Assembly (NCBI RefSeq): GCF_900156825.1
Contig: NZ_FTOV01000004.1
Coordinates: forward strand, 248,001-312,000
DNA length: 64,000 bases
DNA from: Chryseobacterium gambrini
Lineage (GTDB): Bacteria > Bacteroidota > Bacteroidia > Flavobacteriales > Weeksellaceae
Direction of reading: 5' to 3'
The notes under the pieces were generated by a model that saw only the letters and a list, made by a program, of their open reading frames with translations, did not search any database and was not told where the DNA came from. The translations under genes and the position numbers were made by a program. The stretch's first letter is position 1. The number at the start of each line of letters is the position of its first letter. Shown piece by piece: positions 42,462-52,700 of the stretch.

Positions 42462-44534
42462 TTAATATTTCAGCATGTCTTCAATTTTATTGGAAAGTTT
42501 TTCCGCATTCGGAAGCATTTCCTTTTCAAGCACCAAGTTAATAGGAACGGCAGGAACATCCAGAGAACCCATAGTTTCTACCGGTGCATCAAGATATTTA
42601 AAGCAGTTTTTCGAAATTCTGTGTGCGAAAGCTTCCGCAAAAGAATTATTCAATTGCTCTTCTGTTAAAACAATACATTTTCCATGCGCTTTTACTCTCT
42701 CAAAAACCAGTTCTTCATCCAGAGGAGTTAAAGTTCTTAAATCGATAACCTCAACTCTTCCGTTGAAATTTTTCGCTGCTTCTTTTGCCCAGTAAACGCC
42801 CATTCCGTAAGTAACAACCAATAAAGTCCTGCCTTTTTCGGTTTCTTCCTTATCCGCTTCAATAATTACTTTTCCTTTTCCGAAAGGCAATATATAATCT
42901 TCCGCAGGTTCAATGGTTTTTGCATCTTCCGTTCCCGGAACCTTGCTCCAGTACAAACCTTTATGCTCAAGCATCACCACAGGATTCGGATCGTAATAAG
43001 CTGCTTTTAATAAACCTTTGAAATCTGCCGCATTGCTCGGATAAGCAATTTTAATCCCTTTGATATTTGCTAAAATACTTTCAACACTTCCGCTGTGATA
43101 AGGACCGCCGCCGCCGTAAGCTCCGATCGGAACACGGATGATATTGCTTACAGGGAATTTCCCCTGACTTAAATAGCTCGATTTTGAAATTTCTGTAATT
43201 AACTGATTGATCCCCGGATAAATATAATCCGCAAACTGCACTTCAACAATCGGTTTTAATCCTACTGCGCTCATTCCCGCTGTAGAACCAATGATATAAG
43301 CTTCCTGAATCGCGGTATTGAAAACCCTTTTGCTTCCGAATTTTTTTCCTAATGTTACCGTCTCACGGAAAACCCCTCCGATTCTTTCCCCAACATCCTG
43401 TCCGTATAACAAAGCTTCCGGATGTTTCCACATCAATTCCTGAATGGCATGAATCGCAGCATCTACCATCACAATTTTTTCTCCACCTTCAGGTTCTCTG
43501 GTTCCAACCTCTTCCGTAATCGGAGTTGGCGCGAAAACATGATTCATTACACTTTCAGGCTTCGGATCTTCTGCGTTTTTAGCCTTTTCAAAAGCTTCTT
43601 CAGCTTCAAGACGGGCTTTTTTCGTAATTTGTTTTAATAATTCTTCATCAACTCCGGATTCGATCAAATGATTTCTTAGAATATTTCCCGGATCCTTCGC
43701 TCTGTGTTTGGTTAGATCTTCCTCGTCTCTGTAAAACTCTCTTCGTACTCCGGATGTGTGGTGACCGATGAGAACAGTTTTGGCACAAACCACCAAAGGT
43801 TTTCTTTCTGTTCTTACAAAATCCACCGCTTTTTTCATTACCTCAAAGCTTTCAATGAAATCTGTTCCGTCCACTCTCATTCTGCTTAAGCCCGTAAAAC
43901 CGGCTACAAAATCATAAACATCACACGTTCTTGCTTCCTCTTTGGTTACAGAAATTCCCCATTCGTTATCCTGAACAAGGAAAATAATAGGTAACTGATG
44001 TAAAGCGGCAAACTGTAAAGCCTCACTTACTTCACCTTCCGTTACAGAATTATCTCCCAGACTGCAAACCACCACCGGATTGTTTTCAAAATCCTGCAAT
44101 TCAAAATCCTGAATATATTTAATTCCCTGCGCAACTCCCGTTGTAGGAATGGTCTGCATTCCTGTCGCGGAACTCTGGTGAATAATTTTAGGTTTATTTT
44201 CGTCCCTGCTTGAAGGGTGAGAGTAGTAAGATCTACCTCCGGAAAAAGGATCGTCGGCTTTTGCCAGTAACTGAAGCATCAACTGATAAGGTTCAAAACC
44301 AATCCCGAGAAGTATACTTTCGTCCCGGTAATAAGGAGAAACCCAGTCTTCTTTTTTTAACTGATAAGCTGTTGCCAACTGAATGGCTTCATGACCTCTT
44401 GATGTACTATGAACATATTTACAGACATTTCTGTTTTCTTCATAAATATCCGCCATTGCTTTGGCAAGCATCATATGGTTATAAGCCTTGAGTAATATAT
44501 CTTGAGAAACCTTTTCGTGAAGTGTATTTTCCAT
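42462..44534 (-). CDS. Fused alpha/beta E1 of a branched-chain/2-oxo acid dehydrogenase complex
   Basis: 690 residues from MENTLHEKVSQDIL; 21 upstream codons in frame look like a spurious hydrophobic leader crossing the promoter. The alpha half (about 1-340) has the thiamine-diphosphate motif VVCSLGDNSVTEGEVSEAL and the phosphorylation-loop region SHPSSRDENKP. The beta half (about 350-690) has VEVQFADYIYPGINQLITE and IRVPIGAYGGGGPYHSGSVE. The two subunits are separate proteins in most bacteria. It decarboxylates a 2-oxo acid (branched-chain, by similarity) and passes the acyl group to an E2 elsewhere. A TetR-like palindrome overlaps its promoter. Confidence 0.92.
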   Translation of the reverse strand: MENTLHEKVSQDILLKAYNHMMLAKAMADIYEENRNVCKYVHSTSRGHEAIQLATAYQLKKEDWVSPYYRDESILLGIGFEPYQLMLQLLAKADDPFSGGRSYYSHPSSRDENKPKIIHQSSATGMQTIPTTGVAQGIKYIQDFELQDFENNPVVVCSLGDNSVTEGEVSEALQFAALHQLPIIFLVQDNEWGISVTKEEARTCDVYDFVAGFTGLSRMRVDGTDFIESFEVMKKAVDFVRTERKPLVVCAKTVLIGHHTSGVRREFYRDEEDLTKHRAKDPGNILRNHLIESGVDEELLKQITKKARLEAEEAFEKAKNAEDPKPESVMNHVFAPTPITEEVGTREPEGGEKIVMVDAAIHAIQELMWKHPEALLYGQDVGERIGGVFRETVTLGKKFGSKRVFNTAIQEAYIIGSTAGMSAVGLKPIVEVQFADYIYPGINQLITEISKSSYLSQGKFPVSNIIRVPIGAYGGGGPYHSGSVESILANIKGIKIAYPSNAADFKGLLKAAYYDPNPVVMLEHKGLYWSKVPGTEDAKTIEPAEDYILPFGKGKVIIEADKEETEKGRTLLVVTYGMGVYWAKEAAKNFNGRVEVIDLRTLTPLDEELVFERVKAHGKCIVLTEEQLNNSFAEAFAHRISKNCFKYLDAPVETMGSLDVPAVPINLVLEKEMLPNAEKLSNKIEDMLKY

Positions 44535-44540
44535 AGAAAG

Positions 44541-44548
44541 CAAAGATA
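44541..44548 (-). promoter_or_regulatory. -7 box (TATCTTTG) of the E1 gene
   Basis: Matches TAnnTTTG on the minus strand and ends 6 nt before the ATG at 44534, so the message would be nearly leaderless. It also supports the downstream ATG over the 21-codon extension. Confidence 0.5.
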
Positions 44549-44564
44549 AACAAAAAATCAAAAT

Positions 44565-44580
44565 ACTAACAATCGTTAGT
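44565..44580 (-). promoter_or_regulatory. Palindromic operator upstream of the E1 gene
   Basis: ACTAAC-AATC-GTTAGT, perfect 6-bp arms, covering the -33 region relative to the -7 box at 44541-44548. The form is that of TetR-family operators; no TetR gene is in the window. Confidence 0.45.
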
Positions 44581-44759
44581 GTTTTTGGGTAATTCAATGA
44601 CTTCCAGGGTTTTTGAGGGGTGATTTAATTAAAAAAACAGATTTATCCCAACCGGATATGCATACCATGATTCATCAGCATTTATAAAAACTAATTCCAA
44701 AAGACAAAAAATTAAAGTAACTTTACATTCTCTTTTTTAATAAAAGCTAGAAAAATTAC

Positions 44760-47700
44760 ATGTATTTAGTTTTTGACACAGAAACCACAGGTTTACCGAA
44801 GAATTTCAACGCTCCGCTTTCAGATTCAGATAACTGGCCAAGAATGGTGCAGATTGCGTGGCAGTTGCATGAAGATGACGGAACATTAATTGAAAATCAG
44901 GATTATATTATAAAACCGGAAGGGTATGATATTCCCTTCAATGCCGCGAGAATTCACGGGATCACTACAAAAATCGCCAATGAAGAAGGTCGTGATCTCG
45001 AAGAAATTTTAAATGAATTTTCTAAAGTTTTAGAAAAAGTAAGAGTGGTTTCCGGACACAATGTGGAATTCGATTACAACATTGTGGGAGCCGAATTTTA
45101 CCGTAAAAATATTAAAGACAACCTTCAGGAAAAGCCAAAAGCCGATACCATGATTCTGGGAACAGATTTCTGTCAGTTGGGAGGCGGAAAAGGAGGAAGG
45201 TACAAAGCTCCGAAGCTGGAAGAGCTTTACGAAAAATTATACGGTCATAAATTTGATGAAGCCCACAACGCAGCAGCCGACGTAAATGCCACGGCGCAGG
45301 TTTTCTTCGAAATGATGAGAATCGGGGTGATTCCTGCGGAAGTTTTAAAAGTTTCCGAGGACCAGCTTGCGTATTTTAAAACGCTGTATCCTGATCCGAT
45401 AAAGCCCTTTAATATTGTTATCAGAAGGCAGGTTGCGGATTTTCACAACAAGAAAAAACAGCAGGATATAGGAAGTATTGAAGAGATCGATCTCGGAAAA
45501 TATTTCAACTTCGATAACCACAGTGTTTTCTCAACTTTAACAGCTACTACAAGCATCAACGATTTAATTAAAAAAGCGAGTGATGATAACTTTCCCGCCG
45601 TCGGAATGGTGGATCTGGGAAATATGATGGGTGCTTTTAAATTTGTTACGGCGGTAGAGGGCGCCAATGGCGACCGTGCGAAAAAGCATAAAGAATACCT
45701 CGCTAAAAAACAGGAAGCAGAAGAAAAAGGCGAAGAATTTAATGAGCCGGAACCGGTTTCAGAACCTCTGATTCCTGTGGTGGGATGTGAATTTTATATT
45801 TCAGACCGTTATGAGCAGAAGCAGTTTACCAAAGATGATCCCGATAGAAGAACTCAGGTTGTCTTATTGGCTAAAGATTTTAACGGATATAAAAATTTAG
45901 CCAAACTATCCAGTATCGGATTTCTTAAAGGATTTTATTTTGGAGTTCCGAGGATCAGCCGGGAATTGATTGCCGAATATAAAGAGGGAGTTATTGCCCT
46001 AACTTCGGGAATTCACGGAGATATTCCGGATGCCATTTTAAATACGGGTGAACAGAAAGGGGAGGAGCTTTTCAGATGGTGGAAAGATACTTTCGGAGAA
46101 GACTTTTATGTCCAGATCCAGAACCACAAACTGCCGGAAGAAGAGCATTTAAATGATGTTTTATTACATTTTGCAGATAAATATAATGTTAAAATTTTAG
46201 CGCAGAATGAAACGTTCTATACCAATAAAGACGATTCTAACATTCAGGATATTGTAAGCTGCATCAAAGACGGAGAAAAGCTTTCTACACCTGTAGGAAA
46301 AGGTTTTGGAAAGAGGAGAGGACTTGCAACCGGAGAATATTACATGAAAACAGCGGATGAAATCAAGGAAGCATTTTTGGCTTATCCCGATGCATTCGAT
46401 GCATATGAAGAATTTTTTGCGAAGTTCAAACCTTACACGCTGAAAAGAGATGTTCTCCTTCCTAAATTCGATATTCCGGAAGAATTTATTCATCCCGAAG
46501 ACGATATTGATGGCGGAAAACGTGGTGAGATGGCCTATCTTACCTATTTGACGTACGAAGGGGCAAAAAGAAGATATGTTGATACCGGAATTACAGATGA
46601 GATAAAAGAACGTCTGGATTTCGAACTGGAAGTTATTGCCAATACAGGATATCCCGGTTACTTTTTGATTGTTCAGGATTTCTGTAACGAAGCCCGTAAA
46701 ATGGGCGTTTGGGTAGGTCCTGGTCGTGGTTCTGCGGCAGGTTCTGCAGTAGCGTACTGTATCGGAATTACGAATGTTGACCCTATTAAATATGATCTCC
46801 TTTTCGAGAGATTCCTGAATCCGGAAAGGGTTTCCATGCCCGATATTGATATCGACTTTGATGATGAAGGACGTGATAAAATCATCAAATGGGTGGTTGA
46901 TAAATACGGAAAAACACAGGTTGCCCAGATTATTACCTACTCGGTTCTGGGAGGGAAATCTGCGATTAAAGATGCGGGAAGGGTTTTGGATGTTCCGATT
47001 CCGGACACGAATAATATTGCAAAATTAATTCCTTCCACACCGGGAATGAATATTGCGAAAGCTTTAGCAAAATACGATAAATTAAAACCTGAAGAACAAC
47101 AGCTTGTTGACGAAATGCGCTACGTTCTCGACAGCCCGAATGATGCGCGTCACGGTGTTTTGGCGAGTGCTAAAAAAATGGAAGGCTGCATCAGAAATAC
47201 GGGGATTCACGCTTGTGGGGTTATCATTACACCGGAAGATGTAAGTAATCTGGTTCCGGTAACCATTGCGGCAAAAGATGCCGATATTCTGGTTTCGCAG
47301 TTTGATAACTCGGTGGCAGAAAGTGCGGGGCTTCTGAAAATGGACTTTTTAGGTCTGAGAACTTTAACCATCATCAAGGATGCTTTAAAACTTGTAAAAG
47401 CAAGGCATGGAGTGGATATCGATCCCGATCTTATTCCGCTTGATGATACAAAAACCTATCAGTTGTTTAAAGAGGGAAGAACAGTCGGGATTTTCCAGTA
47501 CGAAAGTCCCGGAATGCAAAAGTACATGAGAGAGCTGAAACCTACGGTTTTTGCCGATCTTATTGCCATGAATGCATTGTACCGTCCCGGTCCGATAAAA
47601 TATATCCCGAATTTCATCAACAGAAAGCACGGAATTGAAGAAATCGTCTACGATTTACCGGAAACAGAGGAATATTTAAAAGAAACCTACGGAATTACGG

Positions 47701-49439
47701 TCTATCAGGAGCAGGTAATGCTTTTATCCCAGAAACTGGCAAATTTCACGAAAGGCGAAGCCGACACTTTGAGAAAAGCGATGGGTAAAAAGCAGATCGA
47801 CGTTCTTAATAAAATGTACCCGAAATTCATCGAAGGCGGAAGAAAAAATAACCTCAACGAAGAACGTTTAGAGAAAATCTGGAACGACTGGAAAGCCTTT
47901 GCAGAATATGCCTTCAACAAGTCTCACTCTACGTGTTATGCATTTATTGCGTATCAGACCGCTTATCTGAAAGCCAATTATCCGGCAGAATATATGGCGA
48001 GTGTGATGAGTAACAACATTAACAACACCGATTCTATCACCATGTTCATGGAAGACTGTAAAAGTATGGGTGTTGATGTTTTGGGACCGGATGTAAATGA
48101 ATCTCAATACAAATTCTCGGTAAACGAAAAAGGACAGATCCGTTTTGGTCTGGGAGCCATTAAAGGTATTGGTGAAGGTCCGAGTGAAGCCATTACAAGA
48201 GAAAGACAGAACGGAAGATTTAAAAATATCTATGATTTCTTCGAAAGAATTCTGCCTTCACAAATGAATAAAAGAGTGGCGGAAAGTTTGGTTTTGGCAG
48301 GAGCTTTTGATGAACTTGACAATTTCCACAGAGGTCAGTATTTCGATATCGATATGGCGGGAAGAACCAATCTGGAAAGACTGATCCGTTACGGACAAAG
48401 CTTTCAGGAAAGTAAAAATGAAATGGAACATTCTCTTTTCGCAGATTTTGCAGAGGAAGTTCAGATCGAGCAGCCCAAGCTGCCTCCGTGTCCGGAATGG
48501 CCGAATATGCATAAGCTGAATAAAGAAAAAGAAACCATCGGATTCTATCTTTCTGCGCATCCTTTAGATGAATTTAAATACCAGTTCCAGTTTATACAGG
48601 GAAGCCTTTCCAAAAAATCTGTTCTGGAAAAAGAAGATGAATCGAAAATTGTAATTGATGAGGTTCCGATCTTAGAGCAGGACGTTCCGGAAGATGTATC
48701 TGAACTTGCGGAAATTGTTTCCGATGATGTGATTGCGGGTGAAGAAGAGGAGCTCATTGAAGAAGTCACCAAAAAAGCAGAACCAAAAGGTGTTTTCCAC
48801 TTCCTGAATCTTGATGAGGTAGATGCATATAAAGAACAGGCTTTTGCGAATAAGCAGGAAGAATTATTCGAAGAGAAGAAAAAAGACTGGAAAACATTAC
48901 AGAAAGAAAGAGAAAACGGCGGTGGCGGAAAAGAATACACTGTTGCCGGTCTGATTACCGAATATGTGGTAAAAGATGGCTTCAGAAGCGGAGAAAAAGT
49001 GGCTTTTGTAACGCTGGAAGATTATTCCGGTTCCTATTCTTTCCGACTGGGAGATCGTGATTATATGAAATTGAAAGAAAAGCTTGAGGTTCAGCGGTTT
49101 GTAATTTTCAAGATTAAATTTGCTCAGGTAAAAGACGGAAGGGTTTTTGTGAATGTTACAGACGTTATTGAGCTTCAAGAAGCTTTTGAAAGGTTTGCGA
49201 AAAGTATTTCCTTGGTGATGGATGTGATGGATTTCCGACCGGAAGATCTTAACTTCTTCAGAAAAGTTTTAGAAAGAAATCAGGGAAATCAGAAGCTGAA
49301 ATTTTATCTCAAAAATGTGGAAGAAGATTCGAAGGTAGAGCATCTTGAAGTGCAGTCGATGAAACATTCCGTAAATCTCAGCGGAGAGCTGATTAAAGAA
49401 ATTCAGTTATTAAATAAATATGAATTTTATCTGAATTAA
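44760..49439 (+). CDS. dnaE: DNA polymerase III alpha subunit with fused N-terminal proofreading exonuclease
   Basis: 1559 residues, the replicative polymerase. Residues 1-185 are a DEDDh 3'-5' exonuclease (FDTETTGLP with Asp6/Glu8, GHNVEFDYNIVG with Asp105, HNAAADVNAT with His168/Asp173). Then comes a PHP domain (about 245-560) whose metal ligands are lost (VFSTLTATTS, MVDLGNMMG, LAQNETFY where HxH, DHG and NDvHY stand in active forms). The polymerase palm has GPGRGSAAGSA and PDIDIDFDDE (about 694), with a C-terminal OB fold (KEYTVAGLITEYV, about 1390) and an acidic insert around 1300-1340. A terminator follows. The fused exonuclease is known from Bacteroidota and replaces PHP proofreading. 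Confidence 0.97.
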   Translation: MYLVFDTETTGLPKNFNAPLSDSDNWPRMVQIAWQLHEDDGTLIENQDYIIKPEGYDIPFNAARIHGITTKIANEEGRDLEEILNEFSKVLEKVRVVSGHNVEFDYNIVGAEFYRKNIKDNLQEKPKADTMILGTDFCQLGGGKGGRYKAPKLEELYEKLYGHKFDEAHNAAADVNATAQVFFEMMRIGVIPAEVLKVSEDQLAYFKTLYPDPIKPFNIVIRRQVADFHNKKKQQDIGSIEEIDLGKYFNFDNHSVFSTLTATTSINDLIKKASDDNFPAVGMVDLGNMMGAFKFVTAVEGANGDRAKKHKEYLAKKQEAEEKGEEFNEPEPVSEPLIPVVGCEFYISDRYEQKQFTKDDPDRRTQVVLLAKDFNGYKNLAKLSSIGFLKGFYFGVPRISRELIAEYKEGVIALTSGIHGDIPDAILNTGEQKGEELFRWWKDTFGEDFYVQIQNHKLPEEEHLNDVLLHFADKYNVKILAQNETFYTNKDDSNIQDIVSCIKDGEKLSTPVGKGFGKRRGLATGEYYMKTADEIKEAFLAYPDAFDAYEEFFAKFKPYTLKRDVLLPKFDIPEEFIHPEDDIDGGKRGEMAYLTYLTYEGAKRRYVDTGITDEIKERLDFELEVIANTGYPGYFLIVQDFCNEARKMGVWVGPGRGSAAGSAVAYCIGITNVDPIKYDLLFERFLNPERVSMPDIDIDFDDEGRDKIIKWVVDKYGKTQVAQIITYSVLGGKSAIKDAGRVLDVPIPDTNNIAKLIPSTPGMNIAKALAKYDKLKPEEQQLVDEMRYVLDSPNDARHGVLASAKKMEGCIRNTGIHACGVIITPEDVSNLVPVTIAAKDADILVSQFDNSVAESAGLLKMDFLGLRTLTIIKDALKLVKARHGVDIDPDLIPLDDTKTYQLFKEGRTVGIFQYESPGMQKYMRELKPTVFADLIAMNALYRPGPIKYIPNFINRKHGIEEIVYDLPETEEYLKETYGITVYQEQVMLLSQKLANFTKGEADTLRKAMGKKQIDVLNKMYPKFIEGGRKNNLNEERLEKIWNDWKAFAEYAFNKSHSTCYAFIAYQTAYLKANYPAEYMASVMSNNINNTDSITMFMEDCKSMGVDVLGPDVNESQYKFSVNEKGQIRFGLGAIKGIGEGPSEAITRERQNGRFKNIYDFFERILPSQMNKRVAESLVLAGAFDELDNFHRGQYFDIDMAGRTNLERLIRYGQSFQESKNEMEHSLFADFAEEVQIEQPKLPPCPEWPNMHKLNKEKETIGFYLSAHPLDEFKYQFQFIQGSLSKKSVLEKEDESKIVIDEVPILEQDVPEDVSELAEIVSDDVIAGEEEELIEEVTKKAEPKGVFHFLNLDEVDAYKEQAFANKQEELFEEKKKDWKTLQKERENGGGGKEYTVAGLITEYVVKDGFRSGEKVAFVTLEDYSGSYSFRLGDRDYMKLKEKLEVQRFVIFKIKFAQVKDGRVFVNVTDVIELQEAFERFAKSISLVMDVMDFRPEDLNFFRKVLERNQGNQKLKFYLKNVEEDSKVEHLEVQSMKHSVNLSGELIKEIQLLNKYEFYLN

Positions 49440-49470
49440 GTAATTTCAAAACCTGATTTTTATAAATTTA

Positions 49471-49514
49471 AAGTGATTATAAAGCGGCTAAATCCTGCTT
49501 GTAATCACTTTTTT
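49471..49514 (+). terminator. Terminator after dnaE
   Basis: AAGTGATTA / TAATCACTT, 9-bp outer stem, with a smaller inner AAGC/GCTT pairing and a T run behind it. The following 211 bp up to 49725 are very AT-rich and hold the promoter of the first T9SS gene. Confidence 0.8.
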
Positions 49515-49725
49515 ATTTTTATGATAGTCTAAAAAACAATCTTGTTTTGTAAGATTATTTTGCTGACTTACAATTGTTTATCATTTAGCTTGTTAAAATT
49601 ATATGAATATTTAGTTTTAATTGATAAATTTTTACTTTTCTGTATTAATAGATAATGAATTGATATTTTTTATAATATTTAATGAATAATTTTTATATTT
49701 TTACCGCCCTTAATTTTATTGATAT

Positions 49726-52700
49726 ATGAAGAAAATTCTACTCACGTGTTTGCTTGCCTTAGGATCGGCAACGTTTGCACAGGTGGGGCCGCCTCAGGCA
49801 ACCAATCCGAATACCAATAACGGCTACGGATTTACGCAGACCTCGGGAACCTACACACCACTTTCAGCCTCCAGAACAGTTTGGCAGTCGGGAGCCACCT
49901 TAGGAACGGATGCTGTTTCTGCTGCAATTAGTTTACCGTCAGCTTTTAAATTCAATGGTAAATCTTATAATGCTGTTTACCTTAGCAATAATGGTTTTGT
50001 AACCCTTGGAACACCTGCTTTGGCAGCTACTTACACAGGGCTTTCTACAGATACTACGACTCCTTACGAAGGTGCATTTGCCGGTTTTGCAGTCAATCTT
50101 AAAAATGCCAATACTGCAACTTCGGAAATTTCCTACGAAACAGTTGGTTCTAAATTTATAGTCCAGTTTAAAGATCTTCAGGGAAGTACAGCATCTGCTG
50201 CGCAGCTTCTTAATTTTCAGATTCAGTTTGATTTAACTTCTAATAACGTAAGCATTGTCTACGGAAATTGTGTTTCCGGTACTGCAGTCTTAACGGGACA
50301 GGTCGGAATAAGAGGATCAGAAGCTTCTGATACCAACAACAGAGTAGGAACAGACTGGACGGCAACTTCCATAGGAACAGGAAGTACAGATTCCGTTACT
50401 TTAGGAACTACCAATTCTACAACTGTACCTGCTTCTGGTCTTACGTTTACTTATTCTCCGGGAACATGGATTGCAGCTCCTGTAAATTACGCTTCTATTC
50501 CTTTTACCGAAAGTTTCAGTACGTGGGAAAACGGAAATTCAATTGGAGATCTTCCTAATGCCGGTTATTGGAGAACCTGGCCTTCAAGAGGAGATAATTC
50601 ATGGAGAGCAAGTGACATTACAGTAAGTGGTTACGCAAGTACAACAGGATGGACAAGTTTAGGCGGAAACGTTGCTGTTGCAGCACCGGGTGTAGCTCCG
50701 GCAGCAAGATTCCATTCGTACAATACGATCAATGCTTCAGGATACATGGATTTGTATATCAATTTATCTTCAGGAACAGGATCGAGGCTTTTGTCTTACG
50801 ATTATCAGAATACTTCAGGAACTGATGTTTTAAAAGTTTTGGTTTCTACGGATGGCGGAAACACTTTCAATCAGGTGGGTTCTACTCAGGGGATTTCTGC
50901 TTCATGGGCTACCAAATATGCAGATTTGGGAACGAGCAGTCCGACCGCGATTGTAAGATTTATGGCTACAGGAGATAACGGAAGCAACGATATTTATATT
51001 GATAATGTAAATATTTCTGTCATTCCTTGTATGTTCCCGGATTCTGTAACTCCCGGAACAACTACGTCTACAACAGCCCCGGTAAACTGGGCGATGGCAA
51101 ATCCTGCACCTGCATTTGATATTTATTACAGTACGACCAATACAGCACCTACTGCTGCAACAACGCCCAATGTTGTGGGAGCAACAGGTTTAACGTATAC
51201 AATAACCAATTTAACGCCGAGTACAACTTATTATGTTTGGGTAAGATCCCGTTGTTCTGCTTCAGAGCAGAGTTCTTGGGTTTCAGGATCTTCTTTTACG
51301 ACGAAAACTTTCTGTCCTACAGTTTCTGCGCCTTCTTCGGCGGCAACAGGAGTTTCCGTAACGCCTGCATTTACATGGACGGCAAATCCGGAAGCTACAG
51401 GATACAGATTATCTGTGGGAACCACTTCAGGAGGAACTGATGTTTTAAATAATTTGAATGTTGGAAATGTATCAACATATACTTTACCGACAGAATTAAC
51501 TTATAACACAAAGTATTATTATACGGTTAATGCCTATAATGCTACGATTTCATCAACAGGATGTACAGAAAGAACATTTACTACACTTTCTATCTGTCCT
51601 GCACAGTCTGCGCCTGCAGCATCTGCTATTAATGTTCCGCTTACGCTTACCTTTACATGGACGGCTTCTTCCTCGTCTGCAGTTACAGGCTACAAGCTGA
51701 GAATAGGAACAACGCCGGGCGGGAATGATGTGCTTAATAATTTTGATGTAGGAAATGTAACTACATACACATTGCCAACTTCTCTCAATTACAGTACGGT
51801 ATATTATTGGTCTGTAGGAGCATATACGGCAACTCAAAACTCTTTAAACTGTACAGAGAGAAGCTTTACAACTGTTTGCCCGGCTGTAACCTCTCTTCCG
51901 GTATTTGAAAATTTCGATACCACATCTACAGGAAGCAGCAGCAATACAAATGCGCCTACCTGCTGGAGATATTTGGAACCGTCATCTTGGACTGGATATG
52001 GCTATGTAAATACATCGTATAATTCTTCTGCTCCAAATGGCTACTATTTATATAATGATACAGCTACTACAGCAGGAGGAATGTTGGTTTCCCCACAAAT
52101 TACACCCCTTTCAAACGGAGCAAACAGAGTTCGTTTCATGGCTGCGGGAGGATCTTCAGGCTATACGCTTCAGGTGGGAACGTTAAGCAATCCTGCTGAT
52201 GCTTCTACTTTTACGCAGATCAGTGCGGTTACTTTAACATCAACTATGGCTCAGTATACGGTAAATATTCCGGCGGGAACAGATCAGTATCTTGCGTTCA
52301 GACACGGTGTAGGAGGAACTTACAGAGGTATTGGAATTGATGATATTAATATTCAGCCTATTCCAAGCTGCGATAATCCGACATTAATTACCGTAGCATC
52401 CACTTCAGCTAACGGAGCTGCGATTAGCTGGACGGCACCTTCTTCTACGGTTGGAGTAGGGTATGATGTCTATTACAGTACCACCAATACACCACCGACA
52501 GCGACAACTGTTTTAAATGCTTCAAATTCTGTAAGTACAAGTGGAACGGGTACAACTGCTAACCTGACAGGATTAACCAGTGATACCTTCTACTACGTAT
52601 GGGCAAGAGCTAAATGTACTGCGACTGATAACAGTGCATGGGAAGGCGGAACAAGATTTTATACAAGCAATTACTGTACTCCTGCAACTTCTAATCAGAA

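Noticed and set aside
44535..44597. 21-codon hydrophobic extension of the E1 fusion
   Set aside because: Would make a membrane leader on a cytoplasmic enzyme and covers the palindrome and -7 box.
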